Shown: in pieces, positions 36,546-47,104 of the stretch
Layout of the letters: each line of letters begins with the position of its first letter
Position numbering within the stretch: position 1 is the first letter of the stretch
From: Streptomyces sp. NBC_01446
Lineage (GTDB): Bacteria; Actinomycetota; Actinomycetes; Streptomycetales; Streptomycetaceae
Direction: 5' to 3'
DNA length: 64,000 bases
Assembly (NCBI RefSeq): GCF_026340095.1
Contig: NZ_JAPEPO010000001.1
Span: 3,254,501-3,318,500 of the forward strand
Translations under genes and position numbers: made by a program
The notes under the pieces: generated by a model
What the model saw: the letters and a program-made list of their open reading frames with translations, nothing else
The model's database searches: none
What the model was told of the DNA's origin: nothing

Positions 36546-38108
36546 TCAGTGGAAGAAGTGGCGCGTGCCGGTGAAGTACATCGTCACGCCCGCCTTCTTC
36601 GCGGCCTCGATGACCTGCTCGTCACGGATGGAACCGCCGGGCTGGACGATCGCCTTCACACCGGCGTCGATCAGGATCTGCGGCCCGTCCGGGAACGGGA
36701 AGAACGCGTCCGACGCGGCGAAGGAGCCGCGCGCCCGCTCCGCGCCCGCGCGCTCCACGGCCAGCTTGCAGGAGTCGACGCGGTTGACCTGGCCCATGCC
36801 GACGCCGACCGAGGCGCCGTCCTTGGCCAGCAGGATCGCGTTGCTCTTCACCGCGCGGCACGCCTTCCAGGCGAACGCCAGCTCGTCGAGCTCGCCCGGG
36901 GACAGCGCGTCACCCGTGGCGAGGGTCCAGCTCGCCGGGTTGTCGCCGTCGGCCTGGACGCGGTCGGTGACCTGGAGGAGCGCGCCGCCGTCGATCTGCT
37001 TCGTCTCGACGACCGCCGACGGGCCCTGGTGGGCGCGCAGCACGCGGATGTTCTTCTTCTTGGTGAGGGCCTCGAGCGCGCCGTCCTCGTACTCGGGCGC
37101 GACGATGACCTCGGTGAAGATCTCCGCGACCTGCTCGGCCATCTCCTTGGTGACCGGACGGTTCACGGCGATCACACCGCCGTACGCGGAGACCGGGTCA
37201 CAGGCGTGCGCCTTGCGGTGCGCCTCGGCGACGCTCGACGCGACCGCGACGCCGCACGGGTTGGCGTGCTTGATGATCGCGACGCACGGGTCGTCGTGGT
37301 CGTACGCGGCACGGCGCGCGGCGTCCGTGTCCGTGTAGTTGTTGTACGACATCTCCTTGCCGTGCAGCTGCTCGGCCTCGGCGAGACCGCCGGTGCCGTC
37401 GACGTAGAGGGCGGCGCCCTGGTGCGGGTTCTCGCCGTAGCGCAGGACGTTCTTGCGCCCGTACGTCGCGCCGAGGAACTCGGGGAAGCCGCTCTCGTCG
37501 GCAGCCGCGTAGCCGTCGGCGAACCAGGAGGCCACCGCGACGTCGTACGCCGCCGTGTGCTGGAAGGCCTCACCGGCGAGACGCTTGCGGGCGGTCAGGT
37601 CGAAGCCGCCGTCGCGGACGGCCGAGAGGACGTCGGCGTACCGGGCGGGGCTGGTGACGACGGCCACCGACGGGTGGTTCTTGGCGGCGGCGCGCACCAT
37701 CGAGGGGCCGCCGATGTCGATCTGCTCGACACACTCGTCGGGAGTGGCACCCGAGGCGACGGTCTCCTTGAAGGGGTACAGGTTCACGACGACGAGCTGG
37801 AAGGGCTCCACGCCGAGCTCGGCGAGCTGGCGCCGGTGGTCCTCCAGGCGCAGGTCGGCGAGGATGCCCGCGTGGATCTTCGGGTGCAGCGTCTTGACGC
37901 GCCCGTCGAGGCACTCGGGGAAGCCCGTGAGCTCCTCGACCTTGGTGACGGGAACCCCGGCAGCGGCGATCTTCGCAGCGGTCGAGCCGGTCGACACCAG
38001 CTCCACGCCCGCCTCGTGCAGCCCGCGCGCGAGGTCTTCCAGACCGGTCTTGTCGTAGACGCTGACGAGCGCCCGGCGAATGGGCCGCTTGTTGCTCTCG
38101 GCGGTCAC
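36546..38108 (-). CDS. purH: AICAR transformylase/IMP cyclohydrolase
   Basis: A 520-residue bifunctional enzyme for the last two steps of IMP synthesis. The N-terminal IMP cyclohydrolase domain carries [17 protein letters not shown] and [13 protein letters not shown]. The transformylase domain (from about residue 200) carries [23 protein letters not shown] and [10 protein letters not shown]. Length is standard. The ATG overlaps the purN stop in an ATGA, so the two are translationally coupled. It uses the 10-formyl-THF made by FolD. Confidence 0.97.
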   Translation of the reverse strand: MTAESNKRPIRRALVSVYDKTGLEDLARGLHEAGVELVSTGSTAAKIAAAGVPVTKVEELTGFPECLDGRVKTLHPKIHAGILADLRLEDHRRQLAELGVEPFQLVVVNLYPFKETVASGATPDECVEQIDIGGPSMVRAAAKNHPSVAVVTSPARYADVLSAVRDGGFDLTARKRLAGEAFQHTAAYDVAVASWFADGYAAADESGFPEFLGATYGRKNVLRYGENPHQGAALYVDGTGGLAEAEQLHGKEMSYNNYTDTDAARRAAYDHDDPCVAIIKHANPCGVAVASSVAEAHRKAHACDPVSAYGGVIAVNRPVTKEMAEQVAEIFTEVIVAPEYEDGALEALTKKKNIRVLRAHQGPSAVVETKQIDGGALLQVTDRVQADGDNPASWTLATGDALSPGELDELAFAWKACRAVKSNAILLAKDGASVGVGMGQVNRVDSCKLAVERAGAERARGSFAASDAFFPFPDGPQILIDAGVKAIVQPGGSIRDEQVIEAAKKAGVTMYFTGTRHFFH

Positions 38109-38719
38109 TGGATAACTACCTTTCGTCCCTCAATGCGATAGCCGTTGCGGGCCAGACGCCCCACGACATCGACGAGCAGCCTGCGCTCGACTTCCTTGAT
38201 GCGCTCGTGCAGAGCGCTCGCGTCGTCCTCGTCCCGGACCTCGACCACGCCCTGAGCGATGATCGGGCCGGTGTCGACGCCGTCGTCGACGAAGTGGACG
38301 GTGCATCCGGTGACCTTGGCGCCGTACGCGAGCGCGTCGCGCACACCATGGGCTCCGGGAAAACTGGGGAGCAGGGCGGGGTGCGTGTTCACGAACCGCC
38401 CGCCGAACCGGGCGAGGAACTCCTTGCCCACGATCTTCATGAACCCGGCCGAGACCACGAGGTCAGGCTCGTACGCCGCCGTGGCCTCGGCGAGCGCCCG
38501 GTCCCACTCCTCGCGGGTGGCGAAGTCCTTCACCCGGCAGACGAAGGTGGGCAGCCCGGCGCGCTCGGCGCGCTCGAGCCCGGCGATGGAGTCACGGTCG
38601 GCGCCGACGGCCACGATCTCGGCGCCGTAACCCTCCGCGCCCTCGGCCGCGAGGGCGTCGAGCAGAGCCTGCAGATTCGTGCCTGATCCGGAGACCAGCA
38701 CGACGAGCCGCTTGGCCAC
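38105..38719 (-). CDS. purN: Phosphoribosylglycinamide formyltransferase
   Basis: A 204-residue GART enzyme transferring a formyl group from 10-formyl-THF to [19 protein letters not shown] (phosphate binding), [13 protein letters not shown], the catalytic region [20 protein letters not shown] and [14 protein letters not shown] are all present. GTG 38719 has GAAAGG 9 nt upstream. An ATG 51 nt further up would add a non-conserved leader. It is the first gene of the purN-purH pair and divergent from a membrane protein gene. Confidence 0.95.
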   Translation of the reverse strand: MAKRLVVLVSGSGTNLQALLDALAAEGAEGYGAEIVAVGADRDSIAGLERAERAGLPTFVCRVKDFATREEWDRALAEATAAYEPDLVVSAGFMKIVGKEFLARFGGRFVNTHPALLPSFPGAHGVRDALAYGAKVTGCTVHFVDDGVDTGPIIAQGVVEVRDEDDASALHERIKEVERRLLVDVVGRLARNGYRIEGRKVVIQ

Positions 38720-38983
38720 AGCGAGGGCCTTTCTCGGGAGTGCGTTTGTAGGGTCGCACAAAGGCTTCATGGTTCCCGATACGGGGAACTCTACGAAGCG
38801 GTCGACCGTCAGCAACGATACCGGCACATGGAGCGGCCCCCACGGGACGGGGGCGCGGCCGGAAGGTAGCGTCTGTGGCGGATTCGCCGACCGAAGGAAC
38901 GCCGACCGCTCGCGGGACGTTCACTTCAGGACGGGCTCGCCCGCAGCCGCGCCACGATCGACCTAGGGGAAGACGCACACCTG

Positions 38984-39829
38984 ATGCCGGACCGAAGCCT
39001 CCGCCTGCCGCTGCTGCCCGCCGGCTCGACCCTGCTGCGCGAAGGCCGTCCCACGCCTCCTCCGCCCCAGGACACACCACCCAAGTCGTCGGATTCCCCC
39101 AAGAAGTCCCCTGGGTCCCCTGAGTCCCCTGAATCGTCCAAGCCCTCCAAGCTCTCCAAGCCCGCCAAGGACGACAACCCGTTCGCGCCGCCGCCCGAGG
39201 GCTCGCCCGACCGCCCGTGGCAGCCGCGCCGCCCCGAGGGCGGCCAGGACGGGCAGGGCGACGGGTCGGGCGGGGACCGGAACCCGTGGGGCGGCCAGTG
39301 GAGCGACCGGCAGCCGGGCCGCGCCCAGGGCGGCGGCTTCGGCGACCGCCCCGGCCAGGGCGGCGGACCCGGGGGCCAGGGCGGGCCCGAAGGCCCTCAG
39401 GGACCCGGCTCCGGCATGCGCTGGGACCCGGCGGACCCGGCCCAGCGCCGCGCGCGCTACGCTCTGCTCTCCGGCATGTGGGGCTTCTTCTTCGCCCTGT
39501 TCAGCTGGCCTTACGTGGCGCTGCTGCTCGGCGCGCTCGCCCTGTACTGGGGCGTCAGCGCCCTGCGCGCCAAGCCCCGCAAGCCGAACCCGGACGCTCC
39601 GGCCCCCACGGGTCCCGCCACCGGATCGAGACCGCAGACCACGGCGGCCGTCAGCGGCCTGGTCACCGGCTCCCTCGCCCTGGCACTGGTCGCCGCCACG
39701 TTCACGGCACAGCTGGTCTACAGCGACTACTACACGTGCGTGAACGACGCGCTGACCAGCGCGTCCCAGAAGGCGTGCAACGACAAGCTCCCGAAGGAAC
39801 TGCGCACGCTGCTCGGCACGCGCGACTAG
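38984..39829 (+). CDS. Gly/Pro-rich membrane protein of unknown function
   Basis: A 281-residue protein. The first 150 residues are low-complexity ([20 protein letters not shown], then a [16 protein letters not shown] stretch). Two closely spaced helices ([33 protein letters not shown]), another helix ([24 protein letters not shown]) and a short C-terminal tail with two Cys ([20 protein letters not shown]) follow. It resembles DUF4190-like small membrane proteins only in layout. The ATG start has AGGGGA about 14 nt upstream, so the first residues are uncertain. Confidence 0.65.
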   Translation: MPDRSLRLPLLPAGSTLLREGRPTPPPPQDTPPKSSDSPKKSPGSPESPESSKPSKLSKPAKDDNPFAPPPEGSPDRPWQPRRPEGGQDGQGDGSGGDRNPWGGQWSDRQPGRAQGGGFGDRPGQGGGPGGQGGPEGPQGPGSGMRWDPADPAQRRARYALLSGMWGFFFALFSWPYVALLLGALALYWGVSALRAKPRKPNPDAPAPTGPATGSRPQTTAAVSGLVTGSLALALVAATFTAQLVYSDYYTCVNDALTSASQKACNDKLPKELRTLLGTRD

Positions 39830-39902
39830 GGTCTTTCGTTTGGATCAGGCACGCACATCTGCCGCGTTGTGCGAGCCCAGATGATCCATGCGAGAGGCCC
39901 TG
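39828..39902. repeat. Nested inverted-repeat element between convergent genes
   Basis: TGGATCA (39841-39847) and TGATCCA (39882-39888) are exact inverses. Outside them AGGGTCT and AGGCCCT nearly pair, and inside them CGCACA pairs with TGTGCG. The end sequence GGTCTTTCGTTTGGATC looks like the terminal repeats of some Streptomyces insertion sequences (from memory), so this may be a MITE-like remnant doubling as a terminator. Confidence 0.35.
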
Positions 39903-39903
39903 G

Positions 39904-41595
39904 CTAGGACGGGTCCGACCGTGCTTCGCGGGCCGCGCCTCCGTTCTCACCGGCGCTGTCGTCCGGGTCCGTGTCCCTGCTCGTGTCCGACGCTTCCTTG
40001 AGCGCTGCCCAGCGCGCTTCCCTCGTGGCCTCGTCCGGCCAGGGCCCGCCCGGGAAGGGGTCCGCGGAGAACGGGTCCGCGGGGAAGAAGTCGTACGGCT
40101 CGAACGCGGCGTCGTCCGACTCCGCCTGCCCGGCCCGAGTCGCCCCCTCCCGGCTCCGGCGCGGCAGCCAGCTCTTCGGGGAGGGGAGCCGGGGGCGCCG
40201 CCACCACGACGGGGCCCGCTCCTCGAACGATTCTCCGGCCCGCCCCTCGAACGATTCCCCGGTCCGCCCCTCAAGCGGCTCACCGACCCGCTCGTCGCGC
40301 GGCACCCTGACCCGCCGGGCCCGCAGTCCCACCGCCACCGGCACCCCCACCAGCACCGTCCACCCCGTCGCCGCGAGCCCTGTCGGCCACCCCACGGGCC
40401 CGAACTCCGCGAGCCCCGCGACGCCCATCGGCCCGCCGGCCGCCATCGCGAGCCCCGCGAAGAGAAGCCCGCACAGCACCGCCGCGACGGCCACCGCCAT
40501 CGCCGTGCTCCCCCGCGACCACACCTCGTCCCGCTCCCCGTGCCTGGGCGCCGCCGCCCCCGCCACGAACCACGCCACCGTCAGCCCGGCCACGATCGGC
40601 ACCGCCCCCGCCGACCAGGTGAGCGGCGACCCGGGACCCGGCTCCGGCACCACCGCGAGCAGCGGGAACGCGGGCAGCAGCGGCCCCGACGACACCCCGA
40701 GCGGCCCGGCCACGCTTCCCCCGCCGAGCGTGAAGCCGGGCCCGAGCGCGTACGCGGCGCCCCACACCGCCGCGTTCGGCACCAGCGCGGCGGCCAGCAG
40801 GAGCACCGCGAGCCGTCCCGACCACACGTCCGTCATCTGCTCGAACGAATGCCGCACCGCCCCCATGTGCCACACCGTCGACGCCGCCACGACCAGCGCG
40901 CCGCCCGCCAAGAGCATGAGCACCCCGGCGGCCGCGGCCCGCGCGGCGACCGGCAGCAGACGTCGTACGAACACCTCGCGCCTGCCGTCCGGGAGAGCGT
41001 CGAGACGATGGCGCAGGCGTGCGGGCAGCGGGGTGCCCGGGCGGCCGTGGGCCGTCCAGATCCCGGCACCCGCGGCGGCCACGGCGACGACCGTCAGATG
41101 CGCGGCGACGCTCGGCCAGGACGGCCGCAGTTCACCGCCCGACGCGTAGAACGCGGCGCCGCCGCCCACCAGCAGATACCCGGCCACGACCCCGCACCAC
41201 GGTGTCCACCAGGCCATCTGCGGGGCGTCCCCGTCGTCCTCGCCCTCCACCGAGTCCCGCGCCGCACGGTGCAGCAGCCACACCGGAAGCACCAGAAGGA
41301 GCAGTGGCGCGACACCGATCGGCGCCGGGGTCCCGGAGAACGTGTCCGTCCTGATGACCTCGGCGCCGTGCGCGAGCAGCCACAGCGCGGCGGCGGCGTG
41401 CAGAGCACCGCCGGGACCGCTGTCCGGATAGGGCGAACTGATCCACAGCACCATGACGAGCACGGCGGACGAGCCGAGCCCGAGCCCGGCCGCCAGGACC
41501 CCGCCGAAGAAGCAGGCGGCAGGCCCCGGGGAGCGGTCACGCACGCGGGAGAGCAGGAGCGGCAACGACAGGCCACGGTCGGTCATTTGGGTCAC
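39904..41595 (-). CDS. DUF6350-like polytopic membrane protein
   Basis: A 563-residue membrane protein with about ten to twelve helices over the first 430 residues (for example [46 protein letters not shown]). An acidic cytoplasmic tail of about 130 residues contains a run of [20 protein letters not shown] repeats. It matches the actinobacterial DUF6350 family (PerM-like, sometimes tied to cell division); there is no proven function. GTG 41595 has GGGAG about 9 nt upstream. ATG 41586 is an alternative. It is near purN/purH as in other streptomycetes. Confidence 0.75.
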   Translation of the reverse strand: MTQMTDRGLSLPLLLSRVRDRSPGPAACFFGGVLAAGLGLGSSAVLVMVLWISSPYPDSGPGGALHAAAALWLLAHGAEVIRTDTFSGTPAPIGVAPLLLLVLPVWLLHRAARDSVEGEDDGDAPQMAWWTPWCGVVAGYLLVGGGAAFYASGGELRPSWPSVAAHLTVVAVAAAGAGIWTAHGRPGTPLPARLRHRLDALPDGRREVFVRRLLPVAARAAAAGVLMLLAGGALVVAASTVWHMGAVRHSFEQMTDVWSGRLAVLLLAAALVPNAAVWGAAYALGPGFTLGGGSVAGPLGVSSGPLLPAFPLLAVVPEPGPGSPLTWSAGAVPIVAGLTVAWFVAGAAAPRHGERDEVWSRGSTAMAVAVAAVLCGLLFAGLAMAAGGPMGVAGLAEFGPVGWPTGLAATGWTVLVGVPVAVGLRARRVRVPRDERVGEPLEGRTGESFEGRAGESFEERAPSWWRRPRLPSPKSWLPRRSREGATRAGQAESDDAAFEPYDFFPADPFSADPFPGGPWPDEATREARWAALKEASDTSRDTDPDDSAGENGGAAREARSDPS

Positions 41596-41708
41596 GCGGC
41601 CATGCTCCCAATGACACACGCTTTAGTCGCGTAACAGGCGAAGACCGGATGTGTCGCCCAAGATACGTTTATGTAGTTTTTCACGCGAAAGGGTGTGTTG
41701 AGTTCCCT

Positions 41709-42881
41709 ATGACACAGAGCTCTGCCTCCCCGCTGCCGACCCCCAAGGAGCGCCGTAGGCTCCGCGAGTCGAAGTCGCTGACCCTGGCTCAGGTCGCCGC
41801 GAAAGTAGGCGTCACCTGCGAAACGGTCCGCGCATGGGAATCCGGACGCAGCACCCCGAGGGGCCACAAGAGGGATACGTACGCGAAGCTCCTGGCGAGC
41901 GTCGGGGCGGAGGGACAAGCGCCGGCCGCCACGGCCGCGGCCACCGCCACGGCGACGCCCGTCCGGAGCAGACGATCCGTCGGACGCTGGGACTCCGCCC
42001 CGCTCGACCGGGGTCAGGAGCGCGGCGGAGGGTGGGTGCGGGCCGCGGCCGAAGCGGGCGAGAGCACCGGCCCGGCGGCGTTCCCGAAGGACGCCACGGA
42101 CGCCTTCGACCGGCTCTACGCCTACGCGGCCCCCGGCCTGGTCCGCCAGGCCTACCTCCTCACCGGCCGCCGCACCCTCGCCAGGGAGTCCGTGGAGCGC
42201 GCCTTCCAGCTCGCCTGGCAGCGCTGGCCCGAGGTCGCCGTGGACCGCGATCCCGCCGGCTGGGTCAGGGCCGCCGCGTACGAGTACGCCATGTCGCCCT
42301 GGCACCGGCTCCGCCCGAGCCACCGGCACCCCGAGGCGCCGCCCGCCGACGCCGACGACCGCGCGCTGCTCGACGTACTCCTGAGCATGCCGTCCTCGTA
42401 CCGCCGCACCCTGCTCCTCTACGACGGGGTCGGGCTCGATCTGCCCGAGACCGCGGCCGAGACGGAGGCCACCACGCCCGCGGCGGCACAGCGGCTGCTC
42501 CACGCGCGGGAGGCCGTCGCCGAGCAGCTGCCCGCACTCGCCGTGCCCGACCAGCTCCACCGGCGCCTGACCGAACTCGCGGGCGCCGAGAAGCTCCAGG
42601 CCCCCAAGTCAACCCTCGTCCGCACGGACGGCGAGCGCCGGACCCGGTTCTGGACCCGTTCGGCCATCGCCGTCACCGTCCTGATCATCGGCGCGACGGC
42701 CCTCACGCTGCACACCGCCCCGACCCGCTACGAACCCGTCCCCGCCCCCGGCGCCATGATCAGCGGCGTACCGCCGCGGACGGGGCCGGGACCGCTCACG
42801 CGCGCGGACAAGAAGCTGCGCGACAAGCTGCACAAGGCGGCAGAGAGCGGCCCGCACCGCCTCGCCCCCGAGGTCGACTGA
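41709..42881 (+). CDS. HTH protein fused to sigma-like region and membrane helix
   Basis: A 390-residue protein with an unusual order. First comes an N-terminal XRE-type helix-turn-helix (about residues 12-65: LRESKSLTLAQVAAKVGVTCETVRAWESG). An Ala-rich linker follows, then a segment at about 140-280 that looks like sigma-70 region 2 (FDRLYAYAAPGLVRQAYLLTG, RESVERAFQLAWQRWPEVAV) and a decayed region 4 (LLSMPSSYRRTLLLYDGVGLDLPETAAE). Last is one membrane helix (TRSAIAVTVLIIGATALTL, about 318-336) with a short outer tail. It may be a membrane-tethered regulator. The promoter region 41640-41708 is notably AT-rich. No anti-sigma gene is adjacent. Confidence 0.7.
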   Translation: MTQSSASPLPTPKERRRLRESKSLTLAQVAAKVGVTCETVRAWESGRSTPRGHKRDTYAKLLASVGAEGQAPAATAAATATATPVRSRRSVGRWDSAPLDRGQERGGGWVRAAAEAGESTGPAAFPKDATDAFDRLYAYAAPGLVRQAYLLTGRRTLARESVERAFQLAWQRWPEVAVDRDPAGWVRAAAYEYAMSPWHRLRPSHRHPEAPPADADDRALLDVLLSMPSSYRRTLLLYDGVGLDLPETAAETEATTPAAAQRLLHAREAVAEQLPALAVPDQLHRRLTELAGAEKLQAPKSTLVRTDGERRTRFWTRSAIAVTVLIIGATALTLHTAPTRYEPVPAPGAMISGVPPRTGPGPLTRADKKLRDKLHKAAESGPHRLAPEVD

Positions 42882-42938
42882 GCCCCCACGGGCTTCCCGC
42901 ACAGGCTTCTCTCATGGGCTTCCCGCACGGACGAACGA

Positions 42939-42976
42939 CAGTGGGCCCGCACCCCCGGAAGGGTGCGGGCCCACTG
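42939..42976. terminator. Perfect 16-bp hairpin between HTH-sigma gene and sucD
   Basis: Arms 42939-42954 and 42961-42976 with a 6-nt loop, 20 nt before the sucD stop codon. Suited to terminate both convergent transcripts. Confidence 0.85.
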
Positions 42977-42996
42977 ATGTCAGGCAGGTGGCGGAA

Positions 42997-43878
42997 CTAC
43001 GAGAGCAGCTCGCGCGCCAGCTTGGCCGTCTCGGTCGGCGTCTTGCCGACCTTCACGCCGGCGGCCTCGAGGGCCTCCTTCTTGGCCTGTGCGGTGCCAG
43101 AAGAGCCGGACACGATCGCGCCCGCGTGACCCATCGTCTTGCCCTCGGGGGCGGTGAAGCCCGCGACGTAGCCGACGACCGGCTTGGTGACGTGCTTGGC
43201 GATGTAGTCCGCCGCACGCTCCTCGGCGTCGCCGCCGATCTCGCCGATCATGACGATCAGGTCGGTGTCGGGGTCCGCCTCGAACGCCTCGAGGGCGTCG
43301 ATGTGCGTCGTACCGATGACCGGGTCGCCACCGATGCCGACGGCCGACGAGAAGCCGAGGTCACGGAGCTCGTACATCATCTGGTACGTCAGCGTGCCGG
43401 ACTTCGAGACCAGACCGATGCGGCCCGGCTTCGTGATGTCGCCCGGGATGATGCCGGCGTTCGACTGGCCCGGGGTGATGAGACCGGGGCAGTTCGGGCC
43501 GATGATGCGGGTCTTGTTGCCCTTCGACTTCGCGTACGCCCAGAAGGCGGCGGAGTCGTGGACGGCGATGCCCTCGGTGATGACGACGGCGAGGGGGATC
43601 TCGGCGTCGATCGCCTCGACGACGGCGGCCTTGGAGAAGGCCGGCGGCACGAAGAGGACGGACACGTTGGCGCCCGTGGCCTCCATCGCTTCCTTGACCG
43701 TGCCGAAGACCGGGACCTCGGTGCCGTCGAAGTCGACCTTGGTGCCGGCCTTGCGCGGGTTCACGCCGCCGACGATGTTCGTGCCGTCACCGAGCATGAG
43801 CTTGGTGTGCTTCATGCCCGTGGCACCGGTCATGCCCTGGACGATGACCTTGCTGTCCTTGGTGAGGAAGATAGCCAT
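42997..43878 (-). CDS. sucD: Succinyl-CoA ligase subunit alpha
   Basis: A 293-residue alpha subunit of the TCA-cycle ligase. [21 protein letters not shown] at the start binds Co[19 protein letters not shown] and the phosphorylated His in [18 protein letters not shown] (about residue 250) are present. It lies 21 nt downstream of sucC in a two-gene operon, the normal arrangement. Confidence 0.97.
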   Translation of the reverse strand: MAIFLTKDSKVIVQGMTGATGMKHTKLMLGDGTNIVGGVNPRKAGTKVDFDGTEVPVFGTVKEAMEATGANVSVLFVPPAFSKAAVVEAIDAEIPLAVVITEGIAVHDSAAFWAYAKSKGNKTRIIGPNCPGLITPGQSNAGIIPGDITKPGRIGLVSKSGTLTYQMMYELRDLGFSSAVGIGGDPVIGTTHIDALEAFEADPDTDLIVMIGEIGGDAEERAADYIAKHVTKPVVGYVAGFTAPEGKTMGHAGAIVSGSSGTAQAKKEALEAAGVKVGKTPTETAKLARELLS

Positions 43879-43899
43879 GGTGGTCTGAGTCCCTCTTCC

Positions 43900-45081
43900 T
43901 TACTTCGCAGCCGCGGCGAGCTCGGCGGCCTTGTCGGCCGCGCCGTCCATGGTGTCCACACGCTGAACGAGCGGGTGGTTGGCGTCGCTCAGGATCTTGC
44001 GACCGAGCTCCGCGTTGTTGCCGTCGAGGCGCACGACCAGCGGCTTGGTGACCGCTTCGCCCTTGTCGGCGAGAAGGGCCAGGGCCTGCACGATGCCGTT
44101 GGCGACCTCGTCGCAGGCGGTGATGCCACCGAAGACGTTGACGAAGACGGACTTGACGTCCGGGTCGCCGAGGATGATCTCCAGGCCGTTCGCCATCACC
44201 TGGGCGGACGCGCCGCCACCGATGTCCAGGAAGTTGGCCGGCTTCACGTTGCCGTGGTTCTCACCGGCGTACGCGACGACGTCCAGGGTCGACATGACCA
44301 GGCCGGCGCCGTTGCCGATGATGCCGACCTCGCCGTCCAGCTTGACGTAGTTGAGGTTCTTGGCCTTGGCGGCAGCCTCGAGCGGGTTGGCTGCGTCCTT
44401 GTCCTCGAGCGCCTCGTGGTCGGGCTGGCGGAAGTCCGCGTTCTCGTCGAGCGAGACCTTGCCGTCAAGGGCGATGACCTTGCCGGAGGCGACCTTGGCG
44501 AGCGGGTTCACCTCGACGAGGAGGGCGTCCTCCTTGATGAAGGTGTCCCACAGCGTCACCAGGATGTCGGCGACCTGGTCGGCGACCTCGGCCGGGAACT
44601 TCGCCTTGGCGACGATCTCCTGGGCCTTCTCCTTGGAGACACCCTCGTTGGCGTCCACCGGCACCTTCGCGAGGGCGTCGGGGTTCTCCTCCGCGACGAC
44701 CTCGATCTCCACGCCGCCCTGGACGGACGCCATGGCGAGGAAGGTGCGGTTGGTGCGGTCGAGGAGGTACGAGACGTAGTACTCCTCGAGGATCTCCGGG
44801 GCCGTCTCGGCGATCATCACCTTGTGGACCGTGTGGCCCTTGATGTCCATGCCGAGGATGTCCGTCGCGCGAGCGACGGCCTCGTCCGGGGTGGCGGCGA
44901 GCTTGACGCCGCCGGCCTTGCCGCGGCCTCCGACCTTCACCTGCGCCTTGATGACGGACTTGCCGCCAAGACGCTCGGTCGCCTCGCGGGCCGCCTCAGG
45001 CGTGTCGATGACTTCACCGGCCAGCACCGGTACACCGTGCTTGGCGAAGAGGTCCCTCGCCTGGTACTCGAACAGGTCCAC
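43900..45081 (-). CDS. sucC: Succinyl-CoA ligase subunit beta
   Basis: A 393-residue ATP-grasp beta subunit. The GTG start gives the conserved N-terminus ([21 protein letters not shown]), then [34 protein letters not shown] and the [14 protein letters not shown] region. An AAGGGACGG ribosome site precedes 45081. An upstream in-frame ATG at 45165 would add an atypical Arg-rich leader. It is first in the sucC-sucD operon. Confidence 0.96.
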   Translation of the reverse strand: MDLFEYQARDLFAKHGVPVLAGEVIDTPEAAREATERLGGKSVIKAQVKVGGRGKAGGVKLAATPDEAVARATDILGMDIKGHTVHKVMIAETAPEILEEYYVSYLLDRTNRTFLAMASVQGGVEIEVVAEENPDALAKVPVDANEGVSKEKAQEIVAKAKFPAEVADQVADILVTLWDTFIKEDALLVEVNPLAKVASGKVIALDGKVSLDENADFRQPDHEALEDKDAANPLEAAAKAKNLNYVKLDGEVGIIGNGAGLVMSTLDVVAYAGENHGNVKPANFLDIGGGASAQVMANGLEIILGDPDVKSVFVNVFGGITACDEVANGIVQALALLADKGEAVTKPLVVRLDGNNAELGRKILSDANHPLVQRVDTMDGAADKAAELAAAAK

Positions 45082-45569
45082 GCGCGTCCGTCCCTTTTCC
45101 GTGATCTCGCTGCGATCTCGCTGCATTGTGGTCAGCTGTCTGCGTGGGCGTGCCGCGGAGGGCAACGTGACTGCGCTGTCACAAGGGAGGCGTAGGACGG
45201 AGTCCGGTACGCGGCATGTCCGTCTCGCAGGTTATCGCCGCTGGCCCCGGGCCCCTAAATCGCAGGTCGCACCTGGGCGGTGATAACAGTCACAGATCGG
45301 GGCCTCACCGGCCTGGGGTGCGCCCGGTGAGGCCCCTGAGAGCCCCGGAAAGGCCCGGTGGGAGGACCTGGAGAGCCCTGCCGCCGGACCGGGAAGGGCC
45401 CGGGCGGGTGATCCTCACCCCAATGGGGACCACCCGCCGCCATCTGCCGGGCCGGGCCCGGCCTGTCACTCCGGTCCCCGGCTGCCCGCAGACGACGCAT
45501 TCAGTCCGCCTGCTTCAGTGCGTCGGCGCGTTCCGCGGTTGCGGAGGCGGACTTCTCAGTTGCGGAACC
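45082..45569. other. Gap upstream of sucC
   Basis: 488 bp without a supportable gene. The sucC promoter is expected at about 45100-45290. The rest holds the strong hairpin at 45299-45336, and Pro/Arg-rich open frames continue to the stop of the exported repeat protein gene. Confidence 0.5.
45299..45336 (-). terminator. Perfect 13-bp hairpin upstream of sucC
   Basis: Arms 45299-45311 and 45324-45336 with a 12-nt loop. It lies 230 nt past the stop of the leftward exported repeat protein gene, so it probably ends that transcript before sucC. Confidence 0.65.
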
Positions 45570-46955
45570 TCAGATGCCGATGCCGTTGGCGGCGGCGTCC
45601 GTGGCGTGCGTCAGGTAGCTGGGGGCGACCGAGGCGGCCACACCCTGGACGCCCTGGACCGCGTTCCCGGCGAGCGGCTGCGCGTCTGCGCCGACCGTGC
45701 CAGTCAGGTCCTGCGCGAACGGCGAGACCTCACCGACGACCCCGCCGGCGAACGGCGTCACGTCGCCGACCACACCACCGGCGAACGGCGCGACGTCGCC
45801 CACGACGCCCTGCGCCAGGTACGTCGCGCTGCCGCCGACGCCCTGCACGACCGGCTGCACCTGGTCGTACACGGCCTGCACGAGGGGCTGGACCGCGCCG
45901 ACGACACCGCCCGTGAACGGCGTCACGTCGTCCGCGACGACCGACTGCGCGAAGGGCTGGACCTGGCCCACGACCCCGTCCGCGAACGGCGTGACGTGGC
46001 TGACGACGCCACCGGCGAACGGCGTCACGTCGCCGACCGCGCCGCCCGCGAGCGTGCCGACGTCACCGACGGCCTGTCCGGCGACCGGGACCACGCCGTG
46101 CACGGCGGTCGCGGCGATGGGGGGAAGCACCGCGGCCGAGGTCTCGTCGACGACGGGACCGGCGGCGGTCGTCACTCCGCCCACGGCGCCGGAGGCGGTG
46201 GCCGGGACGTTCTGGGCGTAGCCCGGGACCTGCGCCGCGGTGCCGTACGCCTGGGCGGCGATGTTCTGGACCTGGGCGGTGGCGCCCTGGACCTGGCCCT
46301 GCGCGCCGGTCACCGTGCGGTCGACGTCGGGGGCGAACGCGGACAGGGGGCCGAACAGGTAGTCGATCTCCTGGGTGGCGCCGTCCTGGACGGCTGCGGC
46401 CCGGTCGCCGGCGTTCTGCGCGACGGCGCCGGCCGACACGTTCGGGACCCCGGCGGTGCGGGCGTGCGCGGCGCGGGCGGCGGCGGTGCGGGCGGTGTCG
46501 GCGACCGTGGTGACGCCCTCGACGTAGCTGCGGGCCTGCTGCTTGGCGTGCGAGGCGGCCGCCTCGACCCGGGCGTCGGCGTGCCGGACGGTGCCCTGGG
46601 CGCCGGTGACGGCGGGACCGGCCTGGGGAGCGGCCTTGGCGGCGGTGCCGGAGACGGTTCCGGAGACCGTGGAGGCGGCGCCGGACGCGGTCGTCCGGGC
46701 CTGGCCGGTCACGCCCGCCACGGTGTCCTGGGCCTTGCCGGTGACCGAGCCGACGGTGCCGTGGGTGACGTCGTCGACGGTGCCCTGGACGTGGGAGACC
46801 GTGCCCTGCACATCGGTGACCACGTCACCGGCCAGGTCCGGCACCGCCACGGAGTGGGCGGGCATCTCGTCGGCGCTGGCGACGGCGGAGCCGAGCGCCC
46901 ACGCACCGGAGACGCCGGCGGCTATCACGATGGAACGGCGGATGTTCTTGTTCAT
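45570..46955 (-). CDS. Exported protein of 11-residue repeats
   Basis: A 461-residue protein with a Sec signal (MNKNIRRSIVIAAGVSGAWA, cleavage near ASA-DE at residue 28) and almost no other ordinary sequence. The first part has Val/Gly/Thr repeats (QGTVSHVQGTVDDVTHGTVG). The C-terminal part (about 285-430) is built of 11-residue units such as GGVVGDVTPFA, about ten times with variation. Eleven-residue periodicity with Val, Val and Phe on one face suggests amphipathic alpha-11/3 helices as in apolipoprotein or perilipin-like chains, or an adhesive surface protein. The paralogue-like neighbour is also exported. The family is not recognised. Confidence 0.7.
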   Translation of the reverse strand: MNKNIRRSIVIAAGVSGAWALGSAVASADEMPAHSVAVPDLAGDVVTDVQGTVSHVQGTVDDVTHGTVGSVTGKAQDTVAGVTGQARTTASGAASTVSGTVSGTAAKAAPQAGPAVTGAQGTVRHADARVEAAASHAKQQARSYVEGVTTVADTARTAAARAAHARTAGVPNVSAGAVAQNAGDRAAAVQDGATQEIDYLFGPLSAFAPDVDRTVTGAQGQVQGATAQVQNIAAQAYGTAAQVPGYAQNVPATASGAVGGVTTAAGPVVDETSAAVLPPIAATAVHGVVPVAGQAVGDVGTLAGGAVGDVTPFAGGVVSHVTPFADGVVGQVQPFAQSVVADDVTPFTGGVVGAVQPLVQAVYDQVQPVVQGVGGSATYLAQGVVGDVAPFAGGVVGDVTPFAGGVVGEVSPFAQDLTGTVGADAQPLAGNAVQGVQGVAASVAPSYLTHATDAAANGIGI

Positions 46956-47104
46956 GCTTGCGTCAGATCCTTCGAATTCTGGATTCCGGTCCCGCGCTGG
47001 AGTGGTCCAGCGGTGGGCCGGCGGCATCCGGCCGGAGTGGTCCGGTCGGCGGGCAGACCTGTGCCGCCCCCGCGCGGCAGGTCACGTGCGGGGAACGGGC
47101 TGCC

